Below are positions 1 to 8,363 of a stretch of DNA of 64,000 nucleotides, in pieces; the first letter of the stretch is position 1; the number at the start of each line of letters is the position of its first letter. The DNA comes from Arthrobacter sp. MSA 4-2. GTDB lineage: Bacteria > Actinomycetota > Actinomycetes > Actinomycetales > Micrococcaceae. Location: NCBI RefSeq assembly GCF_016405885.1, contig NZ_JAEKGC010000005.1, positions 62,001 to 126,000 on the forward strand, in the 5' to 3' direction. The notes under the pieces are model-generated. The model made no database searches, was not told the origin of the DNA, and was given only the letters and a program-made list of their open reading frames with translations. The position numbers were made by a program, and so were the translations under genes.

Positions 1-2070
1 GCCTTTGCGGTCCAGCTTGCGGTCACGGAGCCGCTTGAGGGCGACGACGATGACGGCCGAGATAACCATCCCGACGACAATCGACAGGATGAACCACTGC
101 AGCCCGCCGATGGCGAAGAACACGAAGAACCCGCCGTGGGGTGCCTGGGAGGTGACCCCGAAGCCCATCACCATGGCGCCGGTCACCGCGGCGCCGACCA
201 TTGAGGAGGGGATCACGCGCAGCGGGTCGGCCGCGGCGAACGGGATGGCCCCTTCGGAGATGAAGGACGCCCCGAGCAGCCAGGCGGCCTTGCCGTTCTC
301 CCGCTCGGCCAGGGAGAACCTGCGGCGGTCGATCACGGTTGCCAGGGCCATCGCCAGCGGCGGCACCATGCCCGCCGCCATGACGGCTGCCATGATCTGC
401 AGGGGAGCCTGGTTAGCGGTGGTTGCGGCGCCCAGGCCGGCGACGGCGAAGGAGTAGGCAACCTTATTGACCGGTCCACCCAGGTCGATGGCCATCATCA
501 GGCCGAGGATGATCCCGAGTACCACGGCCGCCGACCCGGTCAGGCCGGACAGCCAGTCGTTCAGCGCCGCGGTCAGACCGGCGATCGGTCCGCCGAGGAT
601 GATGAACATGGCACCCGAGGCGATCAGGGACGCGAGCAACGGAATGATGACGACGGGCATGAGGCTGCGAAGCCACCGGGGGACGCTCAGCCGCCCGATC
701 ATCATTGCGACATAGCCGGCGAGCAGGCCGCCGACGATGCCACCGAGGAAGCCGGCGTCCATGAAGCCTGCCACCGCACCGGCGACGAAGCCCGGGGCGA
801 TACCCGGGCGGTCCGCCAGGGCATAGGCGATGTAGGCGGCCAGCGCCGGTACCAGAAAGCCCAGCGACAGTTGGCCGATCTTGAAGGCCACTGCTCCGAG
901 GTAGGTGGCAAGGCCTCCCTCAGGCAAATTCCCCAGGTTGTTCTCGAGTACGACGGTGTCCGCGACCTCGGTGATGTCGTAGCCGCCGATCAGGAAGCCG
1001 AGGGCGATCAGCAGCCCGCCGCCGGCGACGAAGGGGATCATGTAGCTGACGCCGGTGAGCAGCGCCCGCTTCAGGGTCCCGCCGATGCCTTCCCTGCTGG
1101 TGTCGGCGTCGGCGTCGTTTCCTCCGGAGTCACCGGCGACCCGGCGGGCCGAAGGGTTCCGGGCCGCCGCGACGGCCTCCTCGACCATCTCGCCGGGCTC
1201 GTCGATGCCGCGCTTCACCGGGGCGTTGATGACCGGAAGACCGGCGAAGCGATGCTTGTCCCGGACGTCGACATCGACGGCGAAGATGACGGCATCCGCC
1301 GCCGCGATCACCGCTGGGTCGAGGGGTGTTGCCCCCGAGGAGCCCTGGGTTTCGACCTGCAGATCGATGCCGCGTTCCTTGGCCGCGGCGACGAGGGAGT
1401 CAGCCGCCATGTAGGTGTGGGCGATGCCCGTTGGGCAGGCGGTGACCGCGACCAGGCGGCGGACCTCGCCGTCCTCCTTCGCAGGTGCTGGGGCTTCACC
1501 GGCAGGCGCCTGCTCGGTGCCGCCCGGAGCGGCGAAGGCGGCGTGGGCGCCGGAGCCTGTTCCGGCACCCGCGGCCGCGCCGGCGGTGGCACTCACGGGC
1601 GTCGAAGCCGGAGCCTTGCCGGTTCCCAGGGCCCCCTCGACGAGGTCGACCACCTCCTGTTCGGAGGCGGCGTTCCTCAGCGCGGCGGTGAAGTCCTTCT
1701 TGATGAGGGACCGCGCCAGCTTCGACAGCATTTTCAGGTGTTCCTGATCGGCGCCGTCGGGAGCGGCGATGAAGAACACGAGGTCAGCGGGACCGTCCTT
1801 CGCGCCGAAGTCGACCGGCGGAGCCAGGCGGGCCATGGCGAGTGTGGGCTCGAGGACCGACCCGGAGCGGCAGTGGGGGATTGCAATGCCGCCGGGGATC
1901 CCGGTCGCGGTCTTCTCCTCGCGGGCCAGGGCGTCGGCGTAAAGGCCCTCAGCGCCGGAGGCCCGGCCCTGTGCGGTGACCTGTTCTGCCAGGTACCGGA
2001 TGACCGCCGAGCGGTCAGTCCCGAGGTTTGAATCGAGAGTGACGAGGCTTGGCGTGATGAGATCGGACAT
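1..2070 (-). CDS. fruA: Fructose-specific PTS transporter, EIIA-EIIB-EIIC fusion (3' end cut off by window)
   Basis: This is the membrane component that imports fructose and phosphorylates it to fructose 1-phosphate; 690 residues are visible and no stop is reached. EIIA carries the phospho-His in GGIAIPHCRSGS (about residue 66). An Ala/Pro-rich linker (about 150-203) leads to EIIB with its phospho-Cys in VAVTACPTGIAHTYMAAD (Cys about 212). The multi-span EIIC starts near 340 and keeps VAGGGLLIALGFL, GGPVNK and FISEGAIPF. The start is fixed by an AAAGGAGG ribosome binding site (2079-2086 on the minus strand) lying inside the end of fruK; the two genes abut with no gap. It is last of the fruR-fruK-fruA operon. 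The family and substrate call is secure from domain order plus the fruK neighbour. Confidence 0.96.
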   Translation of the reverse strand, partial: MSDLITPSLVTLDSNLGTDRSAVIRYLAEQVTAQGRASGAEGLYADALAREEKTATGIPGGIAIPHCRSGSVLEPTLAMARLAPPVDFGAKDGPADLVFFIAAPDGADQEHLKMLSKLARSLIKKDFTAALRNAASEQEVVDLVEGALGTGKAPASTPVSATAGAAAGAGTGSGAHAAFAAPGGTEQAPAGEAPAPAKEDGEVRRLVAVTACPTGIAHTYMAADSLVAAAKERGIDLQVETQGSSGATPLDPAVIAAADAVIFAVDVDVRDKHRFAGLPVINAPVKRGIDEPGEMVEEAVAAARNPSARRVAGDSGGNDADADTSREGIGGTLKRALLTGVSYMIPFVAGGGLLIALGFLIGGYDITEVADTVVLENNLGNLPEGGLATYLGAVAFKIGQLSLGFLVPALAAYIAYALADRPGIAPGFVAGAVAGFMDAGFLGGIVGGLLAGYVAMMIGRLSVPRWLRSLMPVVIIPLLASLIASGAMFIILGGPIAGLTAALNDWLSGLTGSAAVVLGIILGLMMAIDLGGPVNKVAYSFAVAGLGAATTANQAPLQIMAAVMAAGMVPPLAMALATVIDRRRFSLAERENGKAAWLLGASFISEGAIPFAAADPLRVIPSSMVGAAVTGAMVMGFGVTSQAPHGGFFVFFAIGGLQWFILSIVVGMVISAVIVVALKRLRDRKLDRKG

Positions 2071-3078
2071 TCAGTTTTCCTCCTTTGGAGACGATGCTGC
2101 CTGGTGCGCGGGTGCGCCGGAGTTGAGAGCTGGGGCGAAGGCAGTCAGGGTGACGGCCTCCGGAGTGGTCTGGTCGAGGGCCGGGACTTCGGAGCCCGGC
2201 AGTGACGCCGCGGCGGACCCGTGGGCAACGGCCTGGCGGAGGCAGCCCTCGGGGCCTTCGCCGGCGGCGGCGGCGAGTAGGTAACCGGCCAGTGCCGAAT
2301 CTCCGGCGCCGACGGTCGAGCGCGCCGCGACGGGGCTGTGGCGGGCGTGCCAGGCGCCCGAGGCGGTGACGAGCAGTGCACCGCGGGAGCCAAGCGTTGC
2401 GAGGACTGCACCCACACCACCGCCGACCAGGGCGGTGCAGGCCTGAAGGGCGAGCTCGAGGTCCGTCTCAAGTTCGGTGCCCGACCCCATGCCGGTCAGC
2501 TCCGAAAGCTCCTCGGCGTTTGGTTTAAGCAGGTCCGGGGCTCCGGCAGCGGCGTGGGCGAGGGCGCTCCCCGATGAGTCGACGGCGACCCGGGGAGCGT
2601 CTACGCCGTACCGGCTCCGCACCGCAGCGGTGGCGGAGGCGTAGAAATCCGCAGGCACCCCCGGCGGCAGCGACCCGGCCAGCACGAGCCAGGAGGCGCC
2701 GGCGCTGGCCGTCACCACGAGGTCGAGCAGGGCCGCGGTGTGCTCCGGGCTCAGAGTGGGTCCCGGCTCGTTAACCTTGGTGGTGGTGCCGTCCGGCTCG
2801 GTCAGGGCGGTGTTGGTCCGCAGTGCAACACCGATGGGCAGGCTTCGGAAGGGAACCGCCGCCGCGGCCAGCCCGGCGAGCACGGGATCACCCTCGTCGC
2901 CGGGGAGCAGTGCCACGGAGGGAACTCCCGATTTCGTGAGCGCGCGGCTCACATTGACCCCCTTGCCTCCTGCTTCCTGGTGTGCGCTGACGGCGCGGTG
3001 CACCTCGCCGCGGGTCAGGGCAAGCGGAAGCTCGACAGTGCGGTCGATGCTGGGATTGGCGGTCAGGGTGATGATCAT
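2071..3078 (-). CDS. fruK: 1-phosphofructokinase
   Basis: A 335-residue PfkB-family sugar kinase that phosphorylates fructose 1-phosphate to fructose 1,6-bisphosphate, feeding PTS-imported fructose into glycolysis. The N-terminus MIITLTANPSIDRT is typical of FruK; the PfkB signatures are GGKGVNVSRAL (about residues 38-48) and the C-terminal GAGDSALAGYL with the catalytic Asp. The ATG overlaps the fruR stop as ATGA, implying translational coupling, and the stop directly abuts the fruA start. Length is normal for the family, and the operon position separates it from other PfkB kinases. Confidence 0.96.
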   Translation of the reverse strand: MIITLTANPSIDRTVELPLALTRGEVHRAVSAHQEAGGKGVNVSRALTKSGVPSVALLPGDEGDPVLAGLAAAAVPFRSLPIGVALRTNTALTEPDGTTTKVNEPGPTLSPEHTAALLDLVVTASAGASWLVLAGSLPPGVPADFYASATAAVRSRYGVDAPRVAVDSSGSALAHAAAGAPDLLKPNAEELSELTGMGSGTELETDLELALQACTALVGGGVGAVLATLGSRGALLVTASGAWHARHSPVAARSTVGAGDSALAGYLLAAAAGEGPEGCLRQAVAHGSAAASLPGSEVPALDQTTPEAVTLTAFAPALNSGAPAHQAASSPKEEN

Positions 3079-3842
3079 GCGCTCACCACCTCGACCTGTG
3101 CGCGTGCGAGGGCGGCGGCCAGGGCGCCCCCGGGTGTTGAGTCAGTGACAACTGCATCGATCTCCTCCAGGGATGCGAAGCTGACGAGGGATTCCTCGCC
3201 GAACTTTGACGAATCGGCGAGCAGGACCACCCTGCGGGCCGAGCGGACGATGGCGGTTTTGACGGCGGCCTCGTCGGTGTCAGGGGTGCTGAGGCCGAAG
3301 TGCTCCGCCACGCCGTTGGCCCCGATGAAGGCAACGTCGGCACGGAGCCGGGAGAATGCGGCGACGGCGCTGCTGCCCACCCCGGCGCTGGTGAGCGCCC
3401 GGACCCGGCCGCCGATCAGTTCGAGGTGGACGGAGGAGCCGCTGATGAGGTGGGCGATCGGAACCGAGTGGGTGATGACGGTGAGGTCCGTGCGCAACTC
3501 GACGGCGAGCAGGGCGGCCAGGGCCCCCGTTGTGGTGCCGGCGTCAAGGATCACCGATCCGGTCGAGGGAACCATGTCCAGGGCGGCCTTGGCGATCCGC
3601 TGCTTCTCGGCGCGGTACTGGGACTGACGGCTCTCAATACTTGATTCCCGGGTGCTGGCGGCATCCCGCGCGACGGCGCCGCCGTGCACCCGGCGCAGGA
3701 CTCCGTCCTTCTCAAGCAGGGCCAGATCCCGCCTCACGGTTTCGGCCGTGATGCTGAACCGCTCGGAGAGGTCGGTGACACTCACGCGGCCGTCGGTGCG
3801 TACGAGGGTGCTGATCTGGCGGTAACGTTCTTCGGCGAACAT
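3075..3842 (-). CDS. fruR: DeoR-family transcriptional regulator of the fructose operon
   Basis: A 255-residue DeoR/GlpR-type repressor. The N-terminal helix-turn-helix includes VTDLSERFSITAETVRRDL and the family signature VLRRVHGGAV follows; the C-terminal sensor domain (about 75-235) has the sugar-phosphate-isomerase-like pattern including VILDAGTTTGALA. It is first in the fruR-fruK-fruA operon and overlaps fruK by ATGA. DeoR regulators commonly sense phosphorylated sugars, so fructose 1-phosphate (or fructose 1,6-bisphosphate) is the likely effector (inference). The operon would be autoregulated through the repeats at 3903-3929. Confidence 0.9.
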   Translation of the reverse strand: MFAEERYRQISTLVRTDGRVSVTDLSERFSITAETVRRDLALLEKDGVLRRVHGGAVARDAASTRESSIESRQSQYRAEKQRIAKAALDMVPSTGSVILDAGTTTGALAALLAVELRTDLTVITHSVPIAHLISGSSVHLELIGGRVRALTSAGVGSSAVAAFSRLRADVAFIGANGVAEHFGLSTPDTDEAAVKTAIVRSARRVVLLADSSKFGEESLVSFASLEEIDAVVTDSTPGGALAAALARAQVEVVSA

Positions 3843-3902
3843 GGCGACTCCGTTGTCAAGCCGGTCGAAGCGAGCAACCGATGGGTCCCACCGCCGGTCT
3901 GT

Positions 3903-3929
3903 GTTTATGTGAGTTTATCTGTAGTTTTG
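3903..3929. promoter_or_regulatory. Candidate FruR operator (direct repeats)
   Basis: The 61 to 87 bases upstream of the fruR start contain GTTTAT at 3903-3908 and 3913-3918, 10 bp apart, and GTTTTG at 3924-3929. Helically phased short direct repeats are common for DeoR-family operators. This is the only AT-rich patch in the region. No clear -35/-10 pair could be assigned, so the operator role is inferred. Confidence 0.45.
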
Positions 3930-3985
3930 CCCGAAGAACAAGGGTTTTTGCGAAACCCCCACAGATTCACAGGTGGAGGACGTAA

Positions 3986-4017
3986 AACGGGCCGGGGCGC
4001 ATGCGCCCCGGCCCGTT
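3986..4017 (-). terminator. Rho-independent terminator
   Basis: A perfect 16+16 base inverted repeat with no spacer (centre between 4001 and 4002), very GC-rich, followed on the minus strand by a run of T (AAAA at 3984-3987 on the plus strand). It lies 33 bases past the stop of the DUF6458-type gene and upstream of the fru leader, so it probably ends that short transcript. Confidence 0.8.
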
Positions 4018-4049
4018 GTGGATGGTATGAGAAGTTCGACCCCTGGGGG

Positions 4050-4301
4050 TTACAGGCCTTCCCGCGTCTCATTGCGGGTGACGGTCTCTCCCGTACCCGG
4101 GTCATGAAGCGAGCGGGACTCCGTGACCCGGCGCTGGCTGCGTGGAGCACTGAGGAAGAGCGAGATGATCAGGCCGAGGAGTCCGACACCCGCGAGGATG
4201 TAGCCGACAAGGCGGAGGTCGATGAAGCTCACGATGTCGGCGACGGCAAAAGCAAGAATTAGCCCGATCGCGATCAAAGCTATTGAGGATCCGATTCTCA
4301 T
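4050..4301 (-). CDS. Small two-helix membrane protein, DUF6458-like
   Basis: An 83-residue protein with two predicted membrane helices: GSSIALIAIGLILAFAVAD and LVGYILAGVGLLGLIISLF, then a charged tail rich in Arg, Glu and Thr. The start MRIGSS is chosen because AAGGAG lies 8 bases upstream; an in-frame ATG six bases earlier is too close to that site. The sequence resembles the DUF6458 family of actinobacterial small membrane proteins, whose function is unknown. It stands alone, divergent from the YeaQ/GlsB-type gene at 4642. Confidence 0.82.
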   Translation of the reverse strand: MRIGSSIALIAIGLILAFAVADIVSFIDLRLVGYILAGVGLLGLIISLFLSAPRSQRRVTESRSLHDPGTGETVTRNETREGL

Positions 4302-4641
4302 GGCCATTACTCCTTCGTTGAAAATGCATGGTGGACCAACCCGATTTCTCAAGGCCCGCCCGGCGGATGCCAAATCGCCGCTTGACGGCGAGGTGGTGCT
4401 AAGCATACTTCTCACCGGGGCATTTCCCGCGGCATTCCGGCCGCGGCGCCCCGCCGCAACCTGCACCGGCGGATCCATTGCGGGAGCCCGCCGGGAGCGA
4501 ATATCCTGACTTTGCGGATGGTAGGATTGAACGGTAAGCATGCTGATGAAGTAGAGTGTCTAAAAGTTGCACTTCGGTGCATCGGATTTATCAGTTGAGT
4601 TATTCGCTTCGGCGGATGGCCATCACTCAAAGGAGCATTTC
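4302..4641. other. Intergenic region between two divergent small membrane protein genes
   Basis: This 340-base gap holds no convincing ORF on either strand. It contains a small perfect hairpin TGCAC-TTCG-GTGCA (4568-4581) that would lie in the leader of the downstream plus-strand gene, and a possible -35 element TTGAAC (4527-4532) without a good -10 at standard spacing. It probably holds both promoters, but neither can be placed with confidence. Confidence 0.5.
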
Positions 4642-4908
4642 ATGGGTATTCTAGGTTTTCTTCTTCTCGGCCTGATCGCCGGCGCAATCGCCAAGCTGAT
4701 CCTGCCCGGGCATCAGGGCGGCGGCTGGGTCATCACCCTCGTCCTCGGAGTTGTCGGTGCGATCCTCGGCGGCCTGATCGGTAGCGCGCTCTTTGGAACG
4801 GGCATTGACGGCTTCTTCGATCTCTCCAGCTGGCTGCTCGCCATCGGTGGCGCGCTCATCGTGCTGATCATCTACGGTGCCGTGACGAAGAACCGCTCAC
4901 GCGCATAA
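4642..4908 (+). CDS. GlsB/YeaQ/YmgE-family stress-response membrane protein
   Basis: An 88-residue, almost wholly hydrophobic protein with three predicted membrane helices. It has the family pattern GFLLLGLIAGAIAKLILPG at the N-terminus, then ITLVLGVVGAILGGLIGSALFG and a final helix ending LIIYGAVTKNRSRA. AAAGGAG (4629-4635) is well placed for this ATG. Members are often induced by stress or at stationary phase, but their molecular function is unknown. A strong terminator follows at 4961, so it is monocistronic. Confidence 0.92.
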   Translation: MGILGFLLLGLIAGAIAKLILPGHQGGGWVITLVLGVVGAILGGLIGSALFGTGIDGFFDLSSWLLAIGGALIVLIIYGAVTKNRSRA

Positions 4909-4960
4909 TCCGGATGCACCCACTGGGTGCCGGCTGAACCTGGGGGAACAGCTGAATTGG

Positions 4961-4992
4961 AGGCGCCGCCGGATTCCCGGCGGCGCCTTTTC
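4961..4992 (+). terminator. Rho-independent terminator after the YeaQ-like gene
   Basis: A perfect 12-bp stem (4961-4972 with 4977-4988), a four-base ATTC loop, and a T run starting at 4988. It lies about 50 bases after the stop at 4908. Confidence 0.9.
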
Positions 4993-4996
4993 CGTG

Positions 4997-5046
4997 TCCG
5001 GCCGCCTTTATCCGGCCGCCTTTATCCGGCCGCCTCTGTCCGGCCA
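4997..5046. repeat. 14-bp tandem repeat, about 3.5 copies
   Basis: The unit TCCGGCCGCCTTTA occurs at 4997-5010 and 5011-5024, with a near copy (last four bases CTCTG-like) at 5025-5038 and a partial copy at 5039-5046. It sits between a terminator and the next gene and is non-coding. It looks like replication-slippage expansion. Confidence 0.9.
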
Positions 5047-5158
5047 GCGCGGCTCCGAGTACGCCCCCGATTTTCCCGCACCGCCGCCGACGGTCCGGTC
5101 CTAGACTGAATGCACGCCATCCCCACCGGATGGCCGGTTGTGAAAGGAACTCCAGCGA

Positions 5159-5971
5159 GTGAATCCACCGAACATTGGCCGGTCGAACCCGGCCGTGAAA
5201 GCCGCAAGCAGCGCCCTCTTCGACAAGGACGGCAATCCCAAGCCCGGGATCTACCGCGGCATCGAACGGGCGATCGACGTTCAACGGCCCCTGGTCCTGG
5301 CCAACCTGCGGCGCGTGCGCCGGCGCCACCCGGCGGCTACGCCCGCCGAACTCGCCGAACTCCTTGAGCGCGATTACCTGATGGCTATCACGGCCGCCGG
5401 TGCCGCGGTGGGTGCGACGGCGGCGGTGCCGGCCGTCGGTACCATCGCGTCGCTGGGCCTCTCGGCCGCCGCCACCGTGGGATTCCTTGAGGCGACCGCG
5501 CTCTATGCCCAGTCGATCGCGGAACTGCACGGGATCCACACCGACGACCCGGAGCGGTCGCGCACCATGGTGATGGCAATTCTGATGGGCGAGGAGGGGA
5601 TGGCACTCATTCAGTCAGGACTGGGCGGGTCCTCGGTCTCTTCCGGACAGCAGCCCTGGGGGAACGCCGTGGGCAGCGCCGCGCCGGCCTCCCTCGTCCG
5701 CGCGCTGAGCGCGAGCATCCGGCGCCGGTTCATCCGCCGGATGGTCGCCCGGCAGGGTGGCGCCCTCCTTGGACGCGCACTCCCCTTCGGTGTGGGCGCA
5801 GCGATCGGTGGGGCGGGGAACCATGCGATGGGCAAGGCAGTCATCAACGCCACCCGGACCGCGTTCGGGCCGCCGCCGCTGGTGGTTCCCGGCGACCTCG
5901 CGAATACCTTGGATGCAGCGCCGGAGAAACCCTCGAGCGGGTCCGGGTCCGGGTCCGGGTCCGGGGCCTAA
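5159..5971 (+). CDS. Conserved hypothetical protein, distantly EcsC-like
   Basis: A 270-residue protein of unknown function. After a charged N-terminus, a small-residue-rich hydrophobic stretch (about 80-110, AAGAAVGATAAVPAVGTIAS and following) and another near the C-terminus (GVGAAIGGAGNHAMGKAVI) suggest membrane association. The glycine/alanine pattern loosely recalls EcsC-family proteins, but this is weak. The C-terminus ends in a repetitive Gly-Ser tail encoded by tandem gggtcc units (about 5938-5968). The start is GTG with a poor AAAGGA site 12 bases upstream. It stands alone, convergent with the DUF445 gene. Confidence 0.7.
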   Translation: MNPPNIGRSNPAVKAASSALFDKDGNPKPGIYRGIERAIDVQRPLVLANLRRVRRRHPAATPAELAELLERDYLMAITAAGAAVGATAAVPAVGTIASLGLSAAATVGFLEATALYAQSIAELHGIHTDDPERSRTMVMAILMGEEGMALIQSGLGGSSVSSGQQPWGNAVGSAAPASLVRALSASIRRRFIRRMVARQGGALLGRALPFGVGAAIGGAGNHAMGKAVINATRTAFGPPPLVVPGDLANTLDAAPEKPSSGSGSGSGSGA

Positions 5972-6049
5972 CGCCGCGCGCCGGCCGTCGGCCGCTTCAG
6001 CGAAACGGGAGCGGACGCCGGCCGGCAGTGGCGGATCCGGCCGAAGTTG

Positions 6050-6073
6050 GTCCGGCTCGTGACCGAGCCGGAC
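6050..6073. terminator. Hairpin between convergent genes
   Basis: A perfect 10-bp inverted repeat (6050-6059 with 6064-6073) with a 4-base loop, between the convergent genes ending at 5971 and 6090. It has no T tract on either side, so termination activity is inferred from position. Confidence 0.5.
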
Positions 6074-6089
6074 GCCTGCCGCCGGGATG

Positions 6090-7346
6090 TCAGCCGAAGA
6101 CCGCGTGGGCGAGCGCGAAGATGGCGAGTCCCGCCAGGGAGCCAACGACGGTGCCGTTGATACGGATGAACTGGAGATCCTTACCGACCTGGAGCTCGAT
6201 CTTCCGTGAGGTTTCCTCGGCATCCCAGCGCCCGACCGTCTCCGAGATCACCCCGGCAATTTCGCTGCGGTAGGTCCGCACTGCGTAGGCCGCACCGTCG
6301 GAGATCCACCGGTTCACCTTTGCCGCCAGTTCCGGGTCACTGGCGAGCCGGCCGCCGAAGTCCCGCACCGCGGCCTTGAAGTTCTCCGTCAGTTCGCTCT
6401 GCGGATCGCTGACAGCCTCGAGCAGGGCACTCTTGATGGTGGCCCAGGTGCGGGCGGTCAGGTCGCGCACGCGGGGGTCGTCAAGGAGCTGGCCCTTGAT
6501 CTCCTCGGCCTTGGCGATTGTCTCCGGGCTGTACTGCAGGTCCTGGGCGAGGTCCTTGAGGTATTTGTCGAGGGCGATCCGGACATCGTGGTGCTGGTCG
6601 TCCTGGACGGCGCGGATGAACTTCGACAGCTCGGCATAGACGCGGTCCCCGACGACGCCGTCGACGAGGCGCGGCACCCAGGTGGGCGAGCGCTGGGCCA
6701 CGACCCGGGTCACCACCCCGTAGTTGGCATCCACCCAGTCGGCAGCCCGGTCCACCAGCAGGTCAACGAGGCGGTGGTGGTGCCCCTCCCGGAACAGCCG
6801 CTCTGCGATCCTTCCAACCGGCGGGCCCCACGGCGGACCCAGCACGTGCTTGCGGACCATCGACTCGATGACGCCCTGGACCGCTTCGTCATTGAGCACG
6901 GTGAACGCGCCGCGGATGAGCGCAGCGCCTTCGACGGCGACGCGGTCGGCGCTCTCGGGGCGGGCAAGCCAGCTGCCGGCCTTCTCCGCAATCCGGGCGG
7001 AGTCGAGTTTTGCCCGCACCACGGCCTCGGAAAGGAAATTCTCTTCGACGAACTGCCCGAGGGATTCGCCGATCTGGTCCTTCTTCCGGGGGATGATCGC
7101 CGTATGGGGGATCTTCAGCCCCATCGGGTGTTTGAAGAGCGCCGTGACGGCGAACCAGTCCGCGAGCGCGCCGACCATGCCGCCTTCGGCCGCAGCACGC
7201 ACATATTGAAGCCACGGATAGCGCTCCTGCAGCGCGAACGCGACAACGAAGATCACGGAGAGCACCCCGAGCAGGGCTGTGGCCAGGACCTTCATTCGGC
7301 GCAGCGCTGCGGCTCGTTCCTCATCGGTGCCCGGCGTTACATTCAC
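6090..7346 (-). CDS. DUF445 family membrane protein
   Basis: A 418-residue protein of the DUF445 (YjiN-like) family, function unknown. The N-terminus has two hydrophobic segments (ALLGVLSVIFVVAFAL and the family-typical AAAEGGMVGALADWFAVTAL, roughly residues 25-75), followed by the conserved TALFKHPMGLKIPHTAIIP stretch. A long, probably helical soluble domain fills the middle, and a C-terminal helix GSLAGLAIFALAHAVFG closes the protein. Length matches the family. It is monocistronic, divergent from the glycerophosphodiesterase gene. Confidence 0.92.
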   Translation of the reverse strand: MNVTPGTDEERAAALRRMKVLATALLGVLSVIFVVAFALQERYPWLQYVRAAAEGGMVGALADWFAVTALFKHPMGLKIPHTAIIPRKKDQIGESLGQFVEENFLSEAVVRAKLDSARIAEKAGSWLARPESADRVAVEGAALIRGAFTVLNDEAVQGVIESMVRKHVLGPPWGPPVGRIAERLFREGHHHRLVDLLVDRAADWVDANYGVVTRVVAQRSPTWVPRLVDGVVGDRVYAELSKFIRAVQDDQHHDVRIALDKYLKDLAQDLQYSPETIAKAEEIKGQLLDDPRVRDLTARTWATIKSALLEAVSDPQSELTENFKAAVRDFGGRLASDPELAAKVNRWISDGAAYAVRTYRSEIAGVISETVGRWDAEETSRKIELQVGKDLQFIRINGTVVGSLAGLAIFALAHAVFG

Positions 7347-7457
7347 CAGCCCAGTCTATCGAGCGCGGCCGCCGGATGTCCCTGCCGGCGTGTCCATCGC
7401 GTACCGTAATCGGGGGAAGGTTCGGCTTCCGGGAAACAACCGAGAGTAGGGTCAAGC

Positions 7458-8327
7458 ATGAGTCCACAGATCTTCGCCCACCGGGGTGCGAGCGGCAGCT
7501 ACGCGGAGCACACCCGTGCCGCCTTCCTCCAGGCCCTGGCCGACGGCGTCGACGGCGTCGAGTGCGACGTGCACCTGACCCGCGACGAGCAGCTCGTCTG
7601 CATCCACGATCCGACCCTTGAGCGGACCTCGAACGGCTCGGGGGACGTCGCCGACCATACTCTGGCCCAGCTTCGGGAACTCGACTTCTCCTCGTGGAAG
7701 GGCGTTCGGATTCCGGCCGAGTATGGGGGGCCCCGGAACCAGCTGCTGACCCTGGCCGACCTCCTGCGGCTGCTGCGGTCCGCCGGGCGGAGCATTGCCC
7801 TGGCCATCGAGCTCAAGCACCCTAGCCCGTTCGGCCTGCGCCTTGAAGCCGAACTTGTCGCGTTCCTCCTCGATGAGGGTTGGGATCCGGAGAGCTCGAC
7901 CCTCGGCAACCTCACCATCAGCTTCATGAGCTTCAACCCCGACTCGATGCACCAGCTCGGAGAGATCGCCCCGGCGCACGCCCTGTGCCAGCTGGTGGCC
8001 GACGTCGAGCCCGACGAGGTGCGGGAGGCGCTCAGTTTCGGCTCGATCACCTCGGGTGCCGTGGTCAACCTGATGCGGCGCGCCATCGACGAGGGCGAGG
8101 CTCTGATCGACGCCCACACCGTTGGGATTGCAGGGCCGGGCGTGGCCTATGTGAGGGCACACCAGGACATTGTGCGCCGGTGGGTGTCGGAGGGCGTCCG
8201 GGTGCGGGTGTGGACGGTCAATACGCAGGCGGAAGCCGAGCTGGTGGCGGGGCTGGGGGTCCAGGAAATCACCACCGACTACCCTGCGGAAATGCGCTCG
8301 TTCTTTGCAATTTCCTCAGGCGGATAG
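7458..8327 (+). CDS. Glycerophosphodiester phosphodiesterase
   Basis: A 289-residue GDPD-family TIM-barrel enzyme that hydrolyses glycerophosphodiesters to glycerol 3-phosphate and an alcohol. The catalytic motifs are in order: FAHRGASG with the first His (about residue 8), then ECDVHLTRDEQLVCIHD with the metal-binding Glu/Asp and second His (about 34-51). A later Glu-Lys pair is in AIELKHPS. The C-terminus VRVWTVNTQAEAELVAGLGV is typical. There is no signal peptide, so it is cytoplasmic and resembles UgpQ more than periplasmic GlpQ. Natural substrate is not evident from neighbours. Confidence 0.93.
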   Translation: MSPQIFAHRGASGSYAEHTRAAFLQALADGVDGVECDVHLTRDEQLVCIHDPTLERTSNGSGDVADHTLAQLRELDFSSWKGVRIPAEYGGPRNQLLTLADLLRLLRSAGRSIALAIELKHPSPFGLRLEAELVAFLLDEGWDPESSTLGNLTISFMSFNPDSMHQLGEIAPAHALCQLVADVEPDEVREALSFGSITSGAVVNLMRRAIDEGEALIDAHTVGIAGPGVAYVRAHQDIVRRWVSEGVRVRVWTVNTQAEAELVAGLGVQEITTDYPAEMRSFFAISSGG

Positions 8328-8363
8328 GGCTCCCAGCACTCCGCTTTGTGGTTGAGTTAATGC

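Noticed and set aside
871..2031. Long plus-strand ORF (386 codons)
   Set aside because: It is the antisense shadow of fruA; the minus strand has clear EIIA and EIIB motifs, and the shadow has no recognisable domain.
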